The notes beneath the pieces were generated by a model. It was not told where the DNA came from, ran no database searches, and saw only the letters and a list, made by a program, of their open reading frames with translations. The position numbers and the translations under genes are program-made. From assembly GCA_001692895.1 (NCBI GenBank), contig KV748295.1, forward strand, positions 110,835 to 174,834: DNA of 64,000 nt, read 5' to 3'. Shown here piece after piece: positions 1 through 12,021 of this stretch; position 1 is the stretch's first letter, and each line of letters opens with the position of its first letter. The stretch comes from Cenococcum geophilum 1.58. Taxonomy: Eukaryota > Ascomycota > Dothideomycetes > Gloniales > Gloniaceae.

Positions 1-131
1 GCAGGTGAGACGTTCACGCTGGGTGTGCTGTTTGCAGGGCGAGGGCCGGGCGAGCTTGACGGCACGGGGGGCAGTGGTGCGTCTTCGCGTCGCGATGGGA
101 AGGAGGATGAGTAGTACTCGTTTGCGGCCAT
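1..131 (-). CDS. N-terminus of an unidentified gene, running off the left edge
   Basis: On the minus strand an ATG at 131 opens a frame with no stop to the window edge, so only about 43 codons are visible. The peptide begins MAANEYYSSS and is rich in Ser and Pro with a PLPPVP stretch, a composition common at the disordered N-termini of fungal proteins. The sequence upstream of the ATG on this strand (132-330) is rich in C and T and CAA/TCA runs, like a fungal 5' leader. An overlapping plus-strand frame (5-304) is better explained as its antisense shadow. The product cannot be named from so little sequence. Confidence 0.55.
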   Translation of the reverse strand, partial: MAANEYYSSSFPSRREDAPLPPVPSSSPGPRPANSTPSVNVSP

Positions 132-1224
132 TTTGGGCAGCTGCGGCGTGGGTGTCGTCGCAACTGCTGGTGCTTCGTGCGTTCGTGAGATTAGCTGAGG
201 TTCGTCTTGAGGCTAAGAGCTGTGGCTTGCTGCAACGAGCGACTGAGGCGGGTCGTAGCGACGGTTTTAGAGATAGGAGAAGCGAAGGTCGGGCGTGTGT
301 TTGATTGCAAACTGCGGCGAAGATGGAGAAGGATGCGGCAGAGTGTTTGTATATACGGGAGAAGATGTGGAGAGGAGGCTGAGTGATGTGTATTCGTATG
401 CAGTGATGAAAAGCTGAAGCTGTCGACGTACGCAGTGGGTCTGAGTTCTCAGCCCCAGCCCTGCCAATCCTTGCCAGCCGGAATCCAAAATCCCTCCCGT
501 CGATCTTTATGCCTAAAATAATCTATGCGCGGCAGATGTAAGACTGAATGGTGTACACTGCGTGACACCTCCTAGGCTTATAGAGCTTTCAGTCACGCGT
601 TCTGCTTTCCTCTCTTGTCGGTTTGTAATGTCATGAGACTTTTTGGGGGTAAGATAGAATTCTTATGTGGCGTTGCGGCTGTGTTGTGAGATTCTTCGTC
701 ACCGACCGTGCATGCCACTTTGAACTTCATCCTGCCTATACGAAATGTCATGCTTCAAAGAATCGACAAATACTCCCATCATCAGCGTCATGATTGCCGA
801 GAGTCGAACACAGACTAGCTCTCTTGCAGCCTAGCTTCATCATGACCTTCATCCTCAAAGCGCAAGCTTACACCTAACAGTAGGAGTAGATATGGTATTT
901 ACTAAACTAGCTTTATAAACGGCTTTAAGCGGGTAGAAAAGCTTTAAAATAGTTATATATATTATCTATATCTAACTTCTAATAAGATACTAAGGGGTTT
1001 TCTATTAAAGCCTTTGTCTATGGCCCACTATATAAGTTTAATAGGGTGCTTTAGGGTGCTTATATAATAGCGGCGCGTATTAACCTATAGCTAATTCTTA
1101 CTATTCTAGTACGAGTAGAAAGCGCTTAGCAGGTTCTACGCATAGCGCTTAACGGGTGTTAAAAGCGTGGTGTTGCTGGCAGTAATCGTGACTCAGCCGC
1201 TGATTCAGCCATACAAATGTAACT
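132..1224. other. Intergenic: leader/promoter of the left-edge gene plus an AT-rich insert
   Basis: Positions 132-500 look like a pyrimidine-rich leader for the minus-strand gene at the edge. Positions 500-870 have normal composition and show no gene. Positions 870-1160 turn AT-rich and poor in CA/TG dinucleotides, resembling the mutated repeats further right, so a short old repeat insertion is likely. I could not define ends or inverted repeats for it. Confidence 0.4.
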
Positions 1225-2368
1225 GTGGATATACTATTGCTCTGGCTGCTTCCAAAGGCTGCTATCGTTTGTGGCACTAAATTAATCGTGCCCTTTCCGC
1301 AAACCGAGTTACCAGCTTCCGGTGCAACATTAGCTCATATCCGATCTCTGGTCCACCTAAGCCTGTTGATGCTGGGAGATGCTTTCTACGAACCGAAGTA
1401 TAATTCCCTCCTGGGGCGCCATACAACAGTTCCATCATCCAGGATCTTAGGGAAGTGGCGTTTTACGGCGAGATGAGCGCTGACAACGATACATAACACA
1501 CTGATCACAAGCGGCACCGAGGATCTTCAGAGTACACTCTGTTGAATACACCATCGCTTTCAACCAGGAAACCTTCGATCTGCGCAATCTTTTATCGCGA
1601 AGGGCACTCTGATTGCCTTGCTACCGTACATACAGGTCTCCTACGCGAGCAGGATCACCCTTTCCATTCCGCCCGTGCTCCGTACTATCCTAGTGACCAG
1701 CCGCCCAAACCGCCGGACGCGTACGGTCAGCAACAGAGGCCAACGGACACTCGTTCCGTCTATTATGGTACGGTTCTCTGGCTCCTATTTTTTGGCACCC
1801 ATCACACTTCTAAAGGCTCAGATACCTGGAAATGGTTTATCGAGCAGATTGCTGCGACTTCTGAATCCTTGGATATGTGGAGATGGGAAGAAGTCCGCGC
1901 GATCTTGATGTAGCATCTCTATCTGGACCGGATTTATGGGCGAAATCTGGGATCAAGCTTTGCGTGTTGCAGCAGGATGGCCTACGCTTAAGTCGTTGGA
2001 AAGCTTGAGGGCTCCAAGCACGCTGCTGTACCTCGTCATGCCGGCCGGGATCTCTACACAGCAAGCCATGGGGGAGCACGTAATCCTTCTTTGAAGAACG
2101 AGCCCCAGCGATCTCCGGAACCGAACCTTCGAATGTCATTCAAGCACTTTGGAAGATACGACTTCACGTGCGCTAATTCGAGATGATATTCTACATTTCA
2201 GATGTGGAGTGGAATTTGCAATCAACATTGAACGCTGGCCGCTTCACATAACCCTCTAACTCCAATGCGAGAAGGACGTGGTTCAAGTTTGTTCTTTTCA
2301 CTAGGCTCATCTAGTATGCATGCGCCTTTGTCATATTACGACGTCTGACATTGCGTCTCGAAGAAGGT
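1225..2368. other. Unassigned stretch with short open frames, possibly a gene relic
   Basis: This stretch has normal GC content and several short overlapping frames: plus 1225-1476, plus 1542-1913 (123 codons), plus 1618-1908 and minus 1837-2139. None gives a protein family I recognise, none joins through convincing GT..AG introns, and frames overlap on both strands. It may be a decayed gene whose frame has been lost, or plain intergenic sequence. Low certainty either way. Confidence 0.25.
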
Positions 2369-3939
2369 CTAAATTTTGCTGAACAGCCTAGGGTTCAGTT
2401 GGAGACGAACTAGTACGAACAGGATCGTGCCTACTCCCATGACCGAACCAGCAAACATAGAGAGATCGAGATACCCCTTCGGTATCAATTTGCCGGCTAT
2501 GGGAGCTCCAAAGAGGCCACTGCATATATGAGCCGTTAGCTGACTTGAGCAACAAGATGGAAGACGAAGAGCTCACGTGAATGATCCGGCAGCCAAAACC
2601 AAGCCCTGTGCCGTACCAAGGGTCTCTTTTGTGGCCAATTGTGCGGCACAAGCAGCTTGGGTACTCATAATCGACTGCATTTTGTTAGCGCTAGGCCTCA
2701 CATTGAGGACTTTGCGGAAGGGACTCACCCCAGAAGCAAAACCATAGGCTATCGCAAAAACCACCAAACCTCCGGTGCTGCTCACGGCAGCCCAGCAAAA
2801 GGCGATTATGGAACATGAAACCGCGCCCATAGACAACAGATTGAAATGCCCATAACGATCACCCAGGATGCCGGGCAAAACTCTGCCGAAAAAGGAGGCG
2901 CCATTGAGGATGGAAATGAGGTAGAAGGCGAAACTTGGAGACTTGTGCAGACTGGTGGCGTAGGAGGTCAGATAGAACAAAGGGGAATACAGGCCAAAAA
3001 AGAAGATGAAGCCTCCAAGACAATATGTCAGGAATTTGGCGTTCTTCAAGATTGCCAGACCTGCTTTGATGTCTCTCTTCTCGCCATGCTTACCAGCGGC
3101 GCCTTCCTTATCTTCCGAATGTTTGACTGCGGGCGGGCGAACAGTCAGACAGGCAATGGCCATCAGTGGTATCATGGCAAAGCCGACGATTCTCATCGTC
3201 CAGGCAAAGCTGACACCGTCGCTATTCAGCAGTTTGTTGATCATGATCGGCCAGATGACACCGCCAATGGATGAGCCAGAAATACAGAGTCCAACTGCAA
3301 TCCCACGATGTTTGATGAAGTGTCTCGACACGGTCGACAAACTTGGTAGAACCAGAAAGGACATGCTTGATCCTAGAAGGATGCCCTGGGCAAGGAAGAG
3401 TTGGTAATACTCCCTACATAACGATATCATGAAGATGGCAACAAGCTGGCCAATGCTACCGACAAGCATCGGCAACTACCCAAAGGGTTAGCACGAGTAC
3501 AATCCGCACGGTTTCGGCCAAACCACTCACCATTGGACCACCCTTGTCGGTCAGCATGCCTGCCGGAGCGGCGAAGAGGAACATGGCGAACGTGCCGAAG
3601 GAGCCGATCCATGAGATGTCGAAGGCGGACCTACTGTGAAGCGGCCCTTCAAAATAGTAGTCCTGGAACAGACCGACGGCGTTCATAAAGCCCGTAGTAC
3701 AGAAGAAAGCGAGAGAGGCTCCGACGACGGCCGTCAACGCTCGAGGACTAGGCTTTGTTAGTCTGTAATCTCCTGCGCGGGCAAGAAGCTGACCTGAATT
3801 CATGCGTGTTCTTGTCGGCGCTCTCTTTATCCCTGGCCAGAGAGGCAGTAGTAACACAGTCGTTTGTCTGGCCGTGGACGAATTCCTTCTCAGTTTTGTG
3901 TGCAACGACAGCGGCACCGGCTTGGGCTGACTCCTCCAT
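2369..3939 (-). CDS. MFS monocarboxylate-type transporter (five exons)
   Basis: Likely a plasma-membrane major facilitator of the fungal monocarboxylate transporter (MCT-like) group, moving a small organic solute; the substrate is not deducible. Exons on the minus strand: 3939-3794, 3747-3531, 3475-2729, 2674-2577 and 2519-2369, giving 452 residues. Introns of 46, 55, 54 and 57 nt start GTCAGC, GTGAGT, GTGAGT and GTGAGC, and each contains CTAAC near its 3' end. The protein has a polar N-terminus, then hydrophobic segments typical of 12 membrane helices, with a DKGGPM loop after the second and RHFIKHRGIAVG and GILGDRYG loops further on, all typical of this group. The longer in-frame start at 3917 was rejected because it uses intron 1 as coding. 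It is divergent from the Zn2Cys6 gene at 4716, which suggests co-regulation. No break is visible. Confidence 0.9.
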
Positions 3940-4715
3940 AGTGATTGTTTCTTAGGATGTTGGGGTTTGCGACTGATCGAAGAAGTAAATCTTTGACTTT
4001 TGCTGTCTCTTTGGGTGATGCAATCAGGCCTATATAAGGGGGTTCGGAAGTATCTCTCGGAGCGTCCATGGGAAGCTCCTGGACGCTCCTCATGCGTCGT
4101 GAAGCTCAGTTCATAGATATTACCACCGGCGCAGAATTAGCTTAATAACTGTGGACCATCAGAAAGCTTTCAAGGGTGCCTCATCATCAGCACCCAATCT
4201 AATCAAATACTCTACGCCCTCTTTGCTACATTGGCACTGTTATCAGATTGCCCCCAGCATCAAGGCTTCAGGGGGCGGACAGTCCACCAATGAGCGTGCC
4301 TCAATTAAGCTTTCCGATATTCGGACATTCCGCGGACGCTCCGGCCAATGTCCCTGTCTTCCCGAGCGCCTTTTCCCACCCTTTCAAACCTGTTGGCATC
4401 AAATCATTGACGCATCCAGATTTCCTAGTCGCTAGTCCCATTTATTCGCTTGCTAGTGATGTTGAATACGAAGTGATTGCGTGGAGGCTTCTTCGCTCTC
4501 CCAGTCGCGCAACGCGAAACAGCGCGTTTGACGAAGTACGTTGAGTTGAAGCCGCGACTCTCGACTTTCTTTTGCATCCCACTTTCAATTTCTACCTCCT
4601 ACGTCATTTTCTTTCGCAATCTAACCCAGAGCTCGTTGCTGTGTGTGACCACTCCACTGAGAGGCTCGCCCTCTCGACCTACGAAGCCTCGGACTCTTCT
4701 GTTCTTGTCCTAGCC
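3940..4715. promoter_or_regulatory. Divergent promoter between the MFS gene and the Zn2Cys6 gene
   Basis: This 776-bp spacer separates two divergently transcribed genes and must hold both promoters. A TATA-like element (TATATAA) lies at 4033-4039, about 95 bp before the MFS start. CCG(N5)CGG lies at 4314-4324 within TCCGATATTCGGA, followed by CCGCGG at 4330-4335. Inverted CGG half-sites are the usual targets of Zn2Cys6 dimers, so these are candidate operators. The assignment of the neighbouring regulator to these sites is inference. Confidence 0.5.
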
Positions 4716-6898
4716 ATGACAGACCTCCATCGAATACGACGCCTTTCACGACCTCGCCAGGAACCCGTCTCTTGCCAACTATGCCGCGTCAAGAAACTCA
4801 AGTGCAATCGAGAGCAGCCATGCTCCAACTGTGTCGCTCGAGGTGTCCCTTGCGAGCGTCAATTCCGACAGCGTTTGCCTGCACATCGCCGTCACCCCGA
4901 GCCCACGGAGAATGCGGCCATAATGGCGCGACTTCAGAAGCTCGAAGAGATTGTGTTACGCCAGAACGGTCAGAACAGTAATGTAACATCTCCGGAAAGG
5001 ATAAGCATGGTTTCGCAGTCGCCTACTTTCGTGATGCCCTCACCAATGTCGGAAGGTGAGGAGGCTCATAAGTTCGAAACCCAGAGATTGGAGGCTGTGG
5101 GCTCAGTGGAACACTCGAGAATGGTGGAGCTGTCCGAAGGTCTCATCTTCCGCATTTGTCCCATCCAACAGATCCTGAAAAATCCTATCCCAGCCACGGA
5201 CCACCAAGCTCCGACGCTCGGAATGCTTACAAGATGCATTTCGCTTCCCATAAAAGAGGAAGCTGTCCTGCTCTTCGAGAGCTATTCAAAGGCCGTCGAG
5301 TACCTTCAACATATCCTCCACCTTCCATTCGTGCGAAAAAAGATGGACACTATTTATCTGCAACTCTTTCGAAGAGAGCCAGTGGAACCAAGTCACGTTA
5401 CGCTGCTTATGTCCATGTTTGCGACCGTGGCACTTGCGATGTCCCACGAAACTCGTGTCCATTCTTTGTTCAGGACGACTCAAGAAGCTCACCAAGTTGC
5501 GATCCTCTGGGCGAGGTTTGCCTTCGATGTGATGGAGCATACGCGACGAACAACAGGCCCAACGTTAGAAGACTTACAGGCAAAGAACATCATGGGGTTT
5601 CTACTTTACGACATGGAAGGCCCTACTTCACGAGCAGTATCGCTTTTTGGGTTTGGAATGGCTCAGGCGCGTGAGTTGGGATTGCATAAACTGGATGTTC
5701 CTCAGAGTCGGAACCAACCACCACTGTCGAAAAATGAGCTGATCGAGAAGGAAATTAAGAGAAGAGTTTGGTGGCAGATGGCTGCGACAGACTGGTAAAT
5801 TGAATTTGTCCTTTCTACCTGCCGGCATGCTAACAGATCTGAAGGATGATTGCTTGTCTAGGTGGGCCTCAAGAGGGGACTTATTTTGCCCATCCGCACC
5901 AGATGAGAGTCAATGTCCCCCTCAATATCGACGACGAAGATCTGAGCCGTGGTAACTTTGAAGCCTCGAAGCCACTTAATGAACTCACATCCATGTCCTA
6001 TTTCCGACAACGCATCAGGCTTGCAGACATTTGCCGTCGAATTGCGGATGCCATGCCAATATCTATCTCGGCACCAGAGCTCTACAATTACCAGGACATC
6101 GTATCGCTGGACGCTGAATTCGAGGCTTTTCTACGAGAATTGCCAGTGTTCTTCCAAGTTGATGAGGCAAGTCGTCGGCAGAGCCGGGATCTAATTCGGC
6201 AGCATCCGCACCTCACGATGCAGCGATACGTGATCAATCTCAACATGCACATCAGACGGTGCAAGCTGCATCAGCCATTTCTGATTCGAGGAACCCTAGA
6301 TCCCGCCTACCGATACTCTAGAGACGCTGGTCTTTCTTCTGCACGCAGAGCATTAGAGATCAAGCGTCTACTAGATCAGGAAGACGTTCCGATCTTGGCT
6401 TCACATCAAAGATCGTGTGCGGTCTCCCATCAAATTTTTCTCGCGACCACAGTACTCGTCATGGATCTTTGCTTCAACAAAGACGAGGTACAGGAAGAGG
6501 AGCGAAAAAACGAAGTCCGGGAGGCATGCCGGATGCTGGAGGCCATCAAGGAGCACTCATCTATGGCGGCCAAATTTCTCGACTCAATGACCGACGTCCT
6601 TCGCAAATATAAGGTCCGCCTCACGAGTCCGGAGCCATTTAACGCGCACAATGGTGAGGACCAGACGTTGTCTGCTGCCACCACAGTTGTCCCACCAACG
6701 AGTGGCAGCGATGGGGCCGCGCAGCAGATGTTTGATGATGCCCCTACCACATGGGATCAGACTCTTCAGCAAGATCCTCCGTTGACGATAGACTCCGATT
6801 TCGAGCAGATATGGCAGAATTATATTGAGCTGGGCCCGAGCTTTGATATGCCCGACTGGGACTCATTGTTTTCGGACCTTGATTCGAAGATGGTTTGA
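4716..6898 (+). CDS. Zn2Cys6 fungal-specific transcription factor
   Basis: Nuclear transcriptional regulator of 710 residues. Exons are 4716-5794 and 5845-6898; the 50-nt intron begins GTAAAT, has GCTAAC, and restores ATDW-MIACLGGPQEG across the join. The binuclear cluster has six cysteines at residues 20, 23, 30, 36, 39 and 46 (C-x2-C-x6-C-x5-C-x2-C-x6-C) with the basic RVKKLKC core, followed by a short linker and a probable dimerisation helix (ARLQKLEEIVL). A fungal_trans middle homology domain spans about residues 165-450. The C-terminus is acidic with several W/D/F residues, like an activation region. The ATG at 4716 was preferred over an in-frame ATG at 4572 because it sits just before the cluster. 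It diverges from the MFS gene and may control it; the inducer is unknown. Confidence 0.9.
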
Positions 6899-7679
6899 AG
6901 TATGCAAGCTGTGATGGTGGATATTCTAGAACAACTGTATTATTACAACGATCCGAGGGACAAATCTCTACTCTTCACGTCAGCGACATCCATGAAAACC
7001 GCGGCCAGGAACAACAACCCCTGAGAGTGGTCAGAACCTAGCGCTCCTGCTACCTTATGCCACGCCTCGGTAAGTGAGTTGCGGTCCCAAGCTTCCGCTT
7101 TCCCTCATTCCGACGAAGGTATAGGCGAAGAGAATCACACTACAAGCTGAGTGAAGCTGGTGCGGCGACAATATCAGCGGGGATTACAGTATCTGGCTTG
7201 CAAGCAAGGCCTTGCGTGCCTGTGTGTCTGTGTTGAATTATGGGAAGGTCCAGGACTCGGAGGAACCGCTGAGACCGCTGATCCAATATGGAGACATCAC
7301 TCCAGCGCCTGGTAGAATGGAAGTCATGATCAGATCATCCATTCTGTATACTACAGGCATCGCCGAATAATAAAGGTGACGCTCGTTGTGCGCCTCTACC
7401 ACTTCATGGATCCTCGATAAGTAAAACGCAATGCAGCGCTATCAGGACCTGGAGCAAACAAGCATTGTCATCCGAATTCCATCTGAAAGCGCCGTCCCAC
7501 CCCACATTACCCTTTTGACCGACCACGCCATGCTTCACAAATAACCTTGTCCAAGTCAGCACACTACCATCAAATCTTCGATTAGGAACGCCCAGATTTC
7601 TCGCATCTTCCCGTCTCTCCCTCCCCACCTTGTTACTAGTGGACCTGAATTAGCCCGTGTCGGGTTATCGTCAATCAAA
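6899..7679. other. Intergenic, no gene recognised
   Basis: This lies between the stop of the Zn2Cys6 gene and the end of the Raptor relic. It has normal base composition. A 74-codon minus frame at 7404-7628 has no recognisable product. Part of 7400-7679 may be 3' flank copied together with the Raptor fragment, since it lies directly downstream of that fragment's stop. Confidence 0.5.
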
Positions 7680-9021
7680 TCAATTCCCGACAAGATTGAC
7701 GTGTTGATCCCCCTTGCCACACACCCAAGCACCATGCGATGCGGATGGAACGCCGTCGCCGAAATCGGCGTCCCGCGTGTCCCATTCAGGAACGAGCTTT
7801 ACGGCTCAAAGCCCCCAGAAAGTTCCCATTCACATTAAATGTCTTAACCGAATGATGATCGCCTCCCACGGCGAAAACGGGCGTGTGCTCATGTAACGTA
7901 TCGCCTCCCTTACCACCATCGGCTTTGTTGCTGGCATGGGCATGTGCACCCGCATGCGTATTCAAGGCTTGAATCGATTCAACCGGCGCATCCATACGAA
8001 TGTCCCAGAGCCGGATCTCGCCATTCCAGGAGCCAGAGACGAGTTCGCGCATGCCGCCGCGCTGCATATGGATGTTTGTGATCCATTGCTTGCGGTTGCG
8101 CCAGCATTTGACCATAGCGACGCTAGGTTTGAGACGTTGGTCGAAGAGGCGGATGGCGTCGTCGCCGAAGCTGGCAGCGAAGATGTTACCGGCGACTTGG
8201 TCGGAGGTTAGGGATGCGATGCAGGAGCCTGAGCGGGCTGGAATGTCCTGTTGATATCGTTGTTAGAATGAACTGGGTGGAATGGGTTGAGATGAAGGGA
8301 AGGAAAAACATACTGTTGTGCAGATTCCCGTGGCAGCGTTCCAGACCCGTATCACTTTCACGACACCACCGACTAGGGCTCGGCCTGCGTCTTGCCCCTA
8401 GTCTAGGACGAGACTAGCGTTCTTGTTACTGGGAATTAGGTCTGTCAATGCTCGGAATGCTGTAACGACTTCGATCTTCTACGGGACTTCATAACTGCGG
8501 TAGATCTTGATGACACCGTCTGAAGACCCGGCCAATCATCTTCGTTGATGTAGCGAATCTCATTGATTCTAGAGCCTAGAGGATTGGCGTTGGAAAAGCG
8601 GTTCAATCGAACCTGTCGTTACCAATCCCAAATGTTAGTTATTGTCAGCAATATTGAAGAACTCTTAAAGTGGATCAACGCACCATACGGTATCCCTGTC
8701 ATCAGCAATTGCCAGATGATCCTCGAATTGATGGTAACACAGCTTAGCCGGTTGAATGCCCACATTAAGCAAGGCGATCCCAGTGTCCCATCGACTACTT
8801 CCCGCCTTAGCTTTCAGTGGCTGGTTTTCTGATATGATCTTCTCGTTTCGCACACGGCGCCAGAGCCTCTTGTTGTAATCAGAACTACCAGGCTCCTCTG
8901 GTTCGTTTGGCTTTATTTATGGTTCCCTAAAATACATACCCAGTAGCCCATTCCAGGAAGCGACTCTGGGGAGACAAAGATGGCTATCTCGAGGTTTGAA
9001 GCTTTTCGATACAGGCTTAGT
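7680..9021 (-). pseudogene. kog1: Raptor/KOG1 C-terminal WD40 fragment, part 1 (3' side of the hAT insertion)
   Basis: Read on the minus strand this encodes the C-terminal WD40 half of Raptor (KOG1), the TORC1 scaffold: EEPGSSDYN, SSRWDTGIAL, HQFEDHLAIADDRDTV, INEIRYINEDD, DGVIKIYRSYE, VTAFRALTDLIPSNKNASL, RVWNAATGICTT, DIPARSGS, FDQRLKPSVAMV, KQWITNIHMQRGGMREL, GEIRLWDIRMDAP and FHPHRMVLGCVARG. A spliceosomal intron (about 8239-8310, GTATGT..CTAAC..ACAG) is retained, so this is a genomic copy and not a reverse-transcribed one. In-frame TAG codons stand where Raptor has a tryptophan (VLD-W) and probably a glutamine, and at least two frameshifts break the last 60 codons, the final one just before the natural C-terminus near 7682. 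Raptor is essential, so an intact copy elsewhere is expected. Confidence 0.88.
9014..9021. repeat. Left 8-bp target site duplication of the hAT element
   Basis: GGCTTAGT occurs here and again at 12607-12614, directly outside the two ends of the hAT element. Eight base pairs is the standard hAT duplication length. Confidence 0.95.
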
Positions 9022-9268
9022 CAGTGTAAGAGATGGATGGATCAAGATTGGATCAGGATCCATCAATCCACTGATCCACGCTTAATCCATTAGTGGCGTG
9101 GATATAGATCTAGATCCAATAGTTATCCATTTGTGGCGTTGTTAAGGCAACGCCGTAATGCATTAATTACTATACTAACCATTAGATGGCGTAAAAGGGG
9201 TAAGCTAATAAGATAGCAGTAAAAATAATAAAGTCTCTTACCTCTTATTCTTATTATTACTATTAACT

Positions 9269-11900
9269 ATGCCTCTAAAGCTAAAAAAGAAGAAGGCTAT
9301 TACTAAACCACCTTTACCACCTCTACCACCACTACCTCCCTTAAACGTACCTCTATACCTCCAGCCATAAGATAGCCCTACCTGGCAGCCTTACCGCCGT
9401 ACCGCCTGGTCTCCTAACTTATTAAACATAGTAGTAAGGCTAGAAGATTAAGTCTCTAATATAACCAAGCCCAATTAATCTACTATAATTTAAATAACGC
9501 TAATGCCTAATCCCAATATACCTAAGATTTTAACTCTTATAACAGCTCCAACGTCTAATATATTTAGCGCTAATTAGTCTACTAAAGCGCGCGCTAGTAA
9601 GGCTCCTCCTAAAGATAAAAGTTAGTTTAATTAGTCCTAGGTTAACTAAAATAGATTACCTAACTATATTATCCTAATCTCTAAAGGTAATAGTAAGCTT
9701 TCCTCCCTAATTTAGCGGCTAGGCGTATTAATAGAGAACTATAAAACTAGCGACCGGTAGTAGCTCTATAAAGAGTGTTATTATAAATATAGCATTAAGG
9801 CCTACTCCTAAAACACCTATAAAGGAAGCTCTAATATTATAAAGCATATTTAAGTAGTCTATAGTTATATATTTAATAAGAAGGGTAAGGAGGTACCGTA
9901 CGCGTTAAAGTTAATCTCTATACTTAAAGGTCTTAATATAAATAATTCCTAGAAGCAGTAGGTTCTTAATAAGTTAGCGCGTACGTTTAATAAGAAGATG
10001 TTTAGGCAACTCCTTCTTTAATAGATTATCTATAATAACGTATCTTTTAGGCAAGTTAATAGGCCGGTCTTTTACAAGTTTATTAAATATCTATCGCCTT
10101 AAGCAGTAGAATATATGCCTAGTAGATAGTTAGTCAGATCTTAAATTATTAAGGGCTATACTTACTATAAGGCGGTAGTAAAGAGAGAGCTATAATACGC
10201 AGTTAGTAAGATCTATCTATCTTTTAACCTATAGATATTAGGTAACCTTCTTTCGCTTAATAGTATTATTACCCACTTTCTTAACAAAGATTTTAAGCCT
10301 TAAGCAACTCTTCTTACTATTCTAGAGCAGACTAGTTTGTATACTAGCGTTAATATTATAGAAGGCGTAATTGCCGTAATTAAAGACTTTAGTATTAAGA
10401 ATAAGCAGATTAGGTATTTTATACTAGATAACGCGGCTAATAATAATATAGCAATAACGGCTATTATAAAGAAGTTTAACTTTAATCTAATTAAGCGCCG
10501 GCTACATTATTTAGGCTATATTATCAACATTATTGCCTACTACCTCTTATACGGCTATAACCTAGATTTATTTAAAGTGGAGGATATAGTACCTAAGGAT
10601 ATAAAAGCGCAGTTATAGATATAGAGGAAGCGGGGACTAGTTAGTAAAGCTTATAACTTAATTATATAGGTGTATATAAGCCCTTAGAGAAGACATTAGT
10701 AGTATAAAAGTAAGTAGTTCTAAAAGTATAAATTAATTAATAGTGCTAATAAATTATTAGGCTAAAAGATATATCTCTAAAGCATCCTCCTAGAGGACTA
10801 ATAGGATATAATAATAACCTAAGACCTCTCCCAATCTAACATTACCCGCTAGAATAGTACTTATAAGGAATTCTGTATACTAAATTAGCTTTGCGCACTA
10901 TTTAAAGACTTTATATAGTTAGAGCAGCAACGCGCAAGACAACTAAAAAAAAGGCTAGAATCTACTTAGCCAGAAGACTAGGACAACGCTTAGAATATAA
11001 TCTTTAAAGATGCACTTACTATAGACAATTAGGAGGTTCTAATATAGTATAAAAATTTACTTAAACTATACTAGGTTATAACTATAAACCTATAAAGCTA
11101 ACTAGGCGATAGCAAGTTATATAGGCTAGTTAATATTTAGTAGGATATTAAATGCATTATTAAAGAACTTACCTCCGCGTATAAACGCTTTAAATCCACA
11201 CCGCCCTTATTAATTAAAGGAGAATAGTATTTCGCTATATAAATCAAGTTCGCACTTAATAAGGCTTAACAGTACTATACAAAAATTAATAAGTTAGCAG
11301 CCTATATCGCCGCAGTCGTCCTCTATCCTAAATATAATTAGCAGTATATAGAAGCTTAGTAGGAGCATAAAAAGACTTAAATTATATCTACCCGTAAATT
11401 AGTTAAACGTCTATAGCTTACAGACTATAAGCAATAGCCTATCTTAGAAGCTCTATCCTTAGAGAAGAAGAAGCCTAGGTATAAGCTTAATATTATAGAG
11501 GCCTATAGGATAAAAGGTCTTTAGAAGAGCAGCTATTAATGTCGTTCTACTACCATATAAGATAAATATAATTGCTATTATACGCAGAATTAAGTTAAAG
11601 ATTATAAGACTCTAATTAAGTGGTAGAGAACTATCGGCTGTAAATAGTACCCGCACCTTACTTAAATAGCTATTAATCTCCTATTAATTCCAGCTATAAG
11701 CAATAAGCCAGAATATATCTTTAGCCGTCTTAGCTAAATAATTATAAAACGCTGTAACTATCTTAAGCAGAGTATAATCTAGGTAACTTTATATCTTTAC
11801 TCCTAGGATAAGAATAAGATTATTAATTTAAGACTTAATATAACTCTACTTAAGCCTATAAAGTTAACTTCTCTAGAGTTAATTAGGTCTAAGAGGCGGA
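9269..11900 (+). pseudogene. hAT transposase, nonsense-riddled
   Basis: The reading frame from the ATG at 9269 (MPLKLKKKKAITK, then a proline-rich run) can be followed through the whole element in one register. Recognisable points are FILDNAANNNIAI and RRLHYLGYIINIIAYYLLYG (10337-10618, the hAT catalytic core with the usual LDNASNND and CxxHIxNL patterns) and IGCK-YPHLT-IAINLLLIPAISNKPEYIFS (about 11.62-11.75 kb, the hAT dimerisation domain). All three checkpoints share one register (coordinate mod 3 = 2). The breaks are stop codons, mainly TAG and TAA, in place of Gln and Trp. That points to RIP and not to slow decay by indels. Not functional. Confidence 0.88.
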
Positions 11901-12021
11901 GGTTATTATTTTAAGTAATCCTCACAAGCGCCGCTAAGGCGCTAATAGTAAGTAAGCTAATAGCGATTTTCTATACCGGGCATAAAAAATCCTAATTAGT
12001 TAGTAGAAGCTAGGGTCCGTA

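Noticed and set aside
5-304. 99-codon plus-strand frame at the left edge
   Set aside because: It is rich in Arg, Val and Ala with no family resemblance, and it lies antisense to a better-supported minus-strand start with a typical fungal leader.
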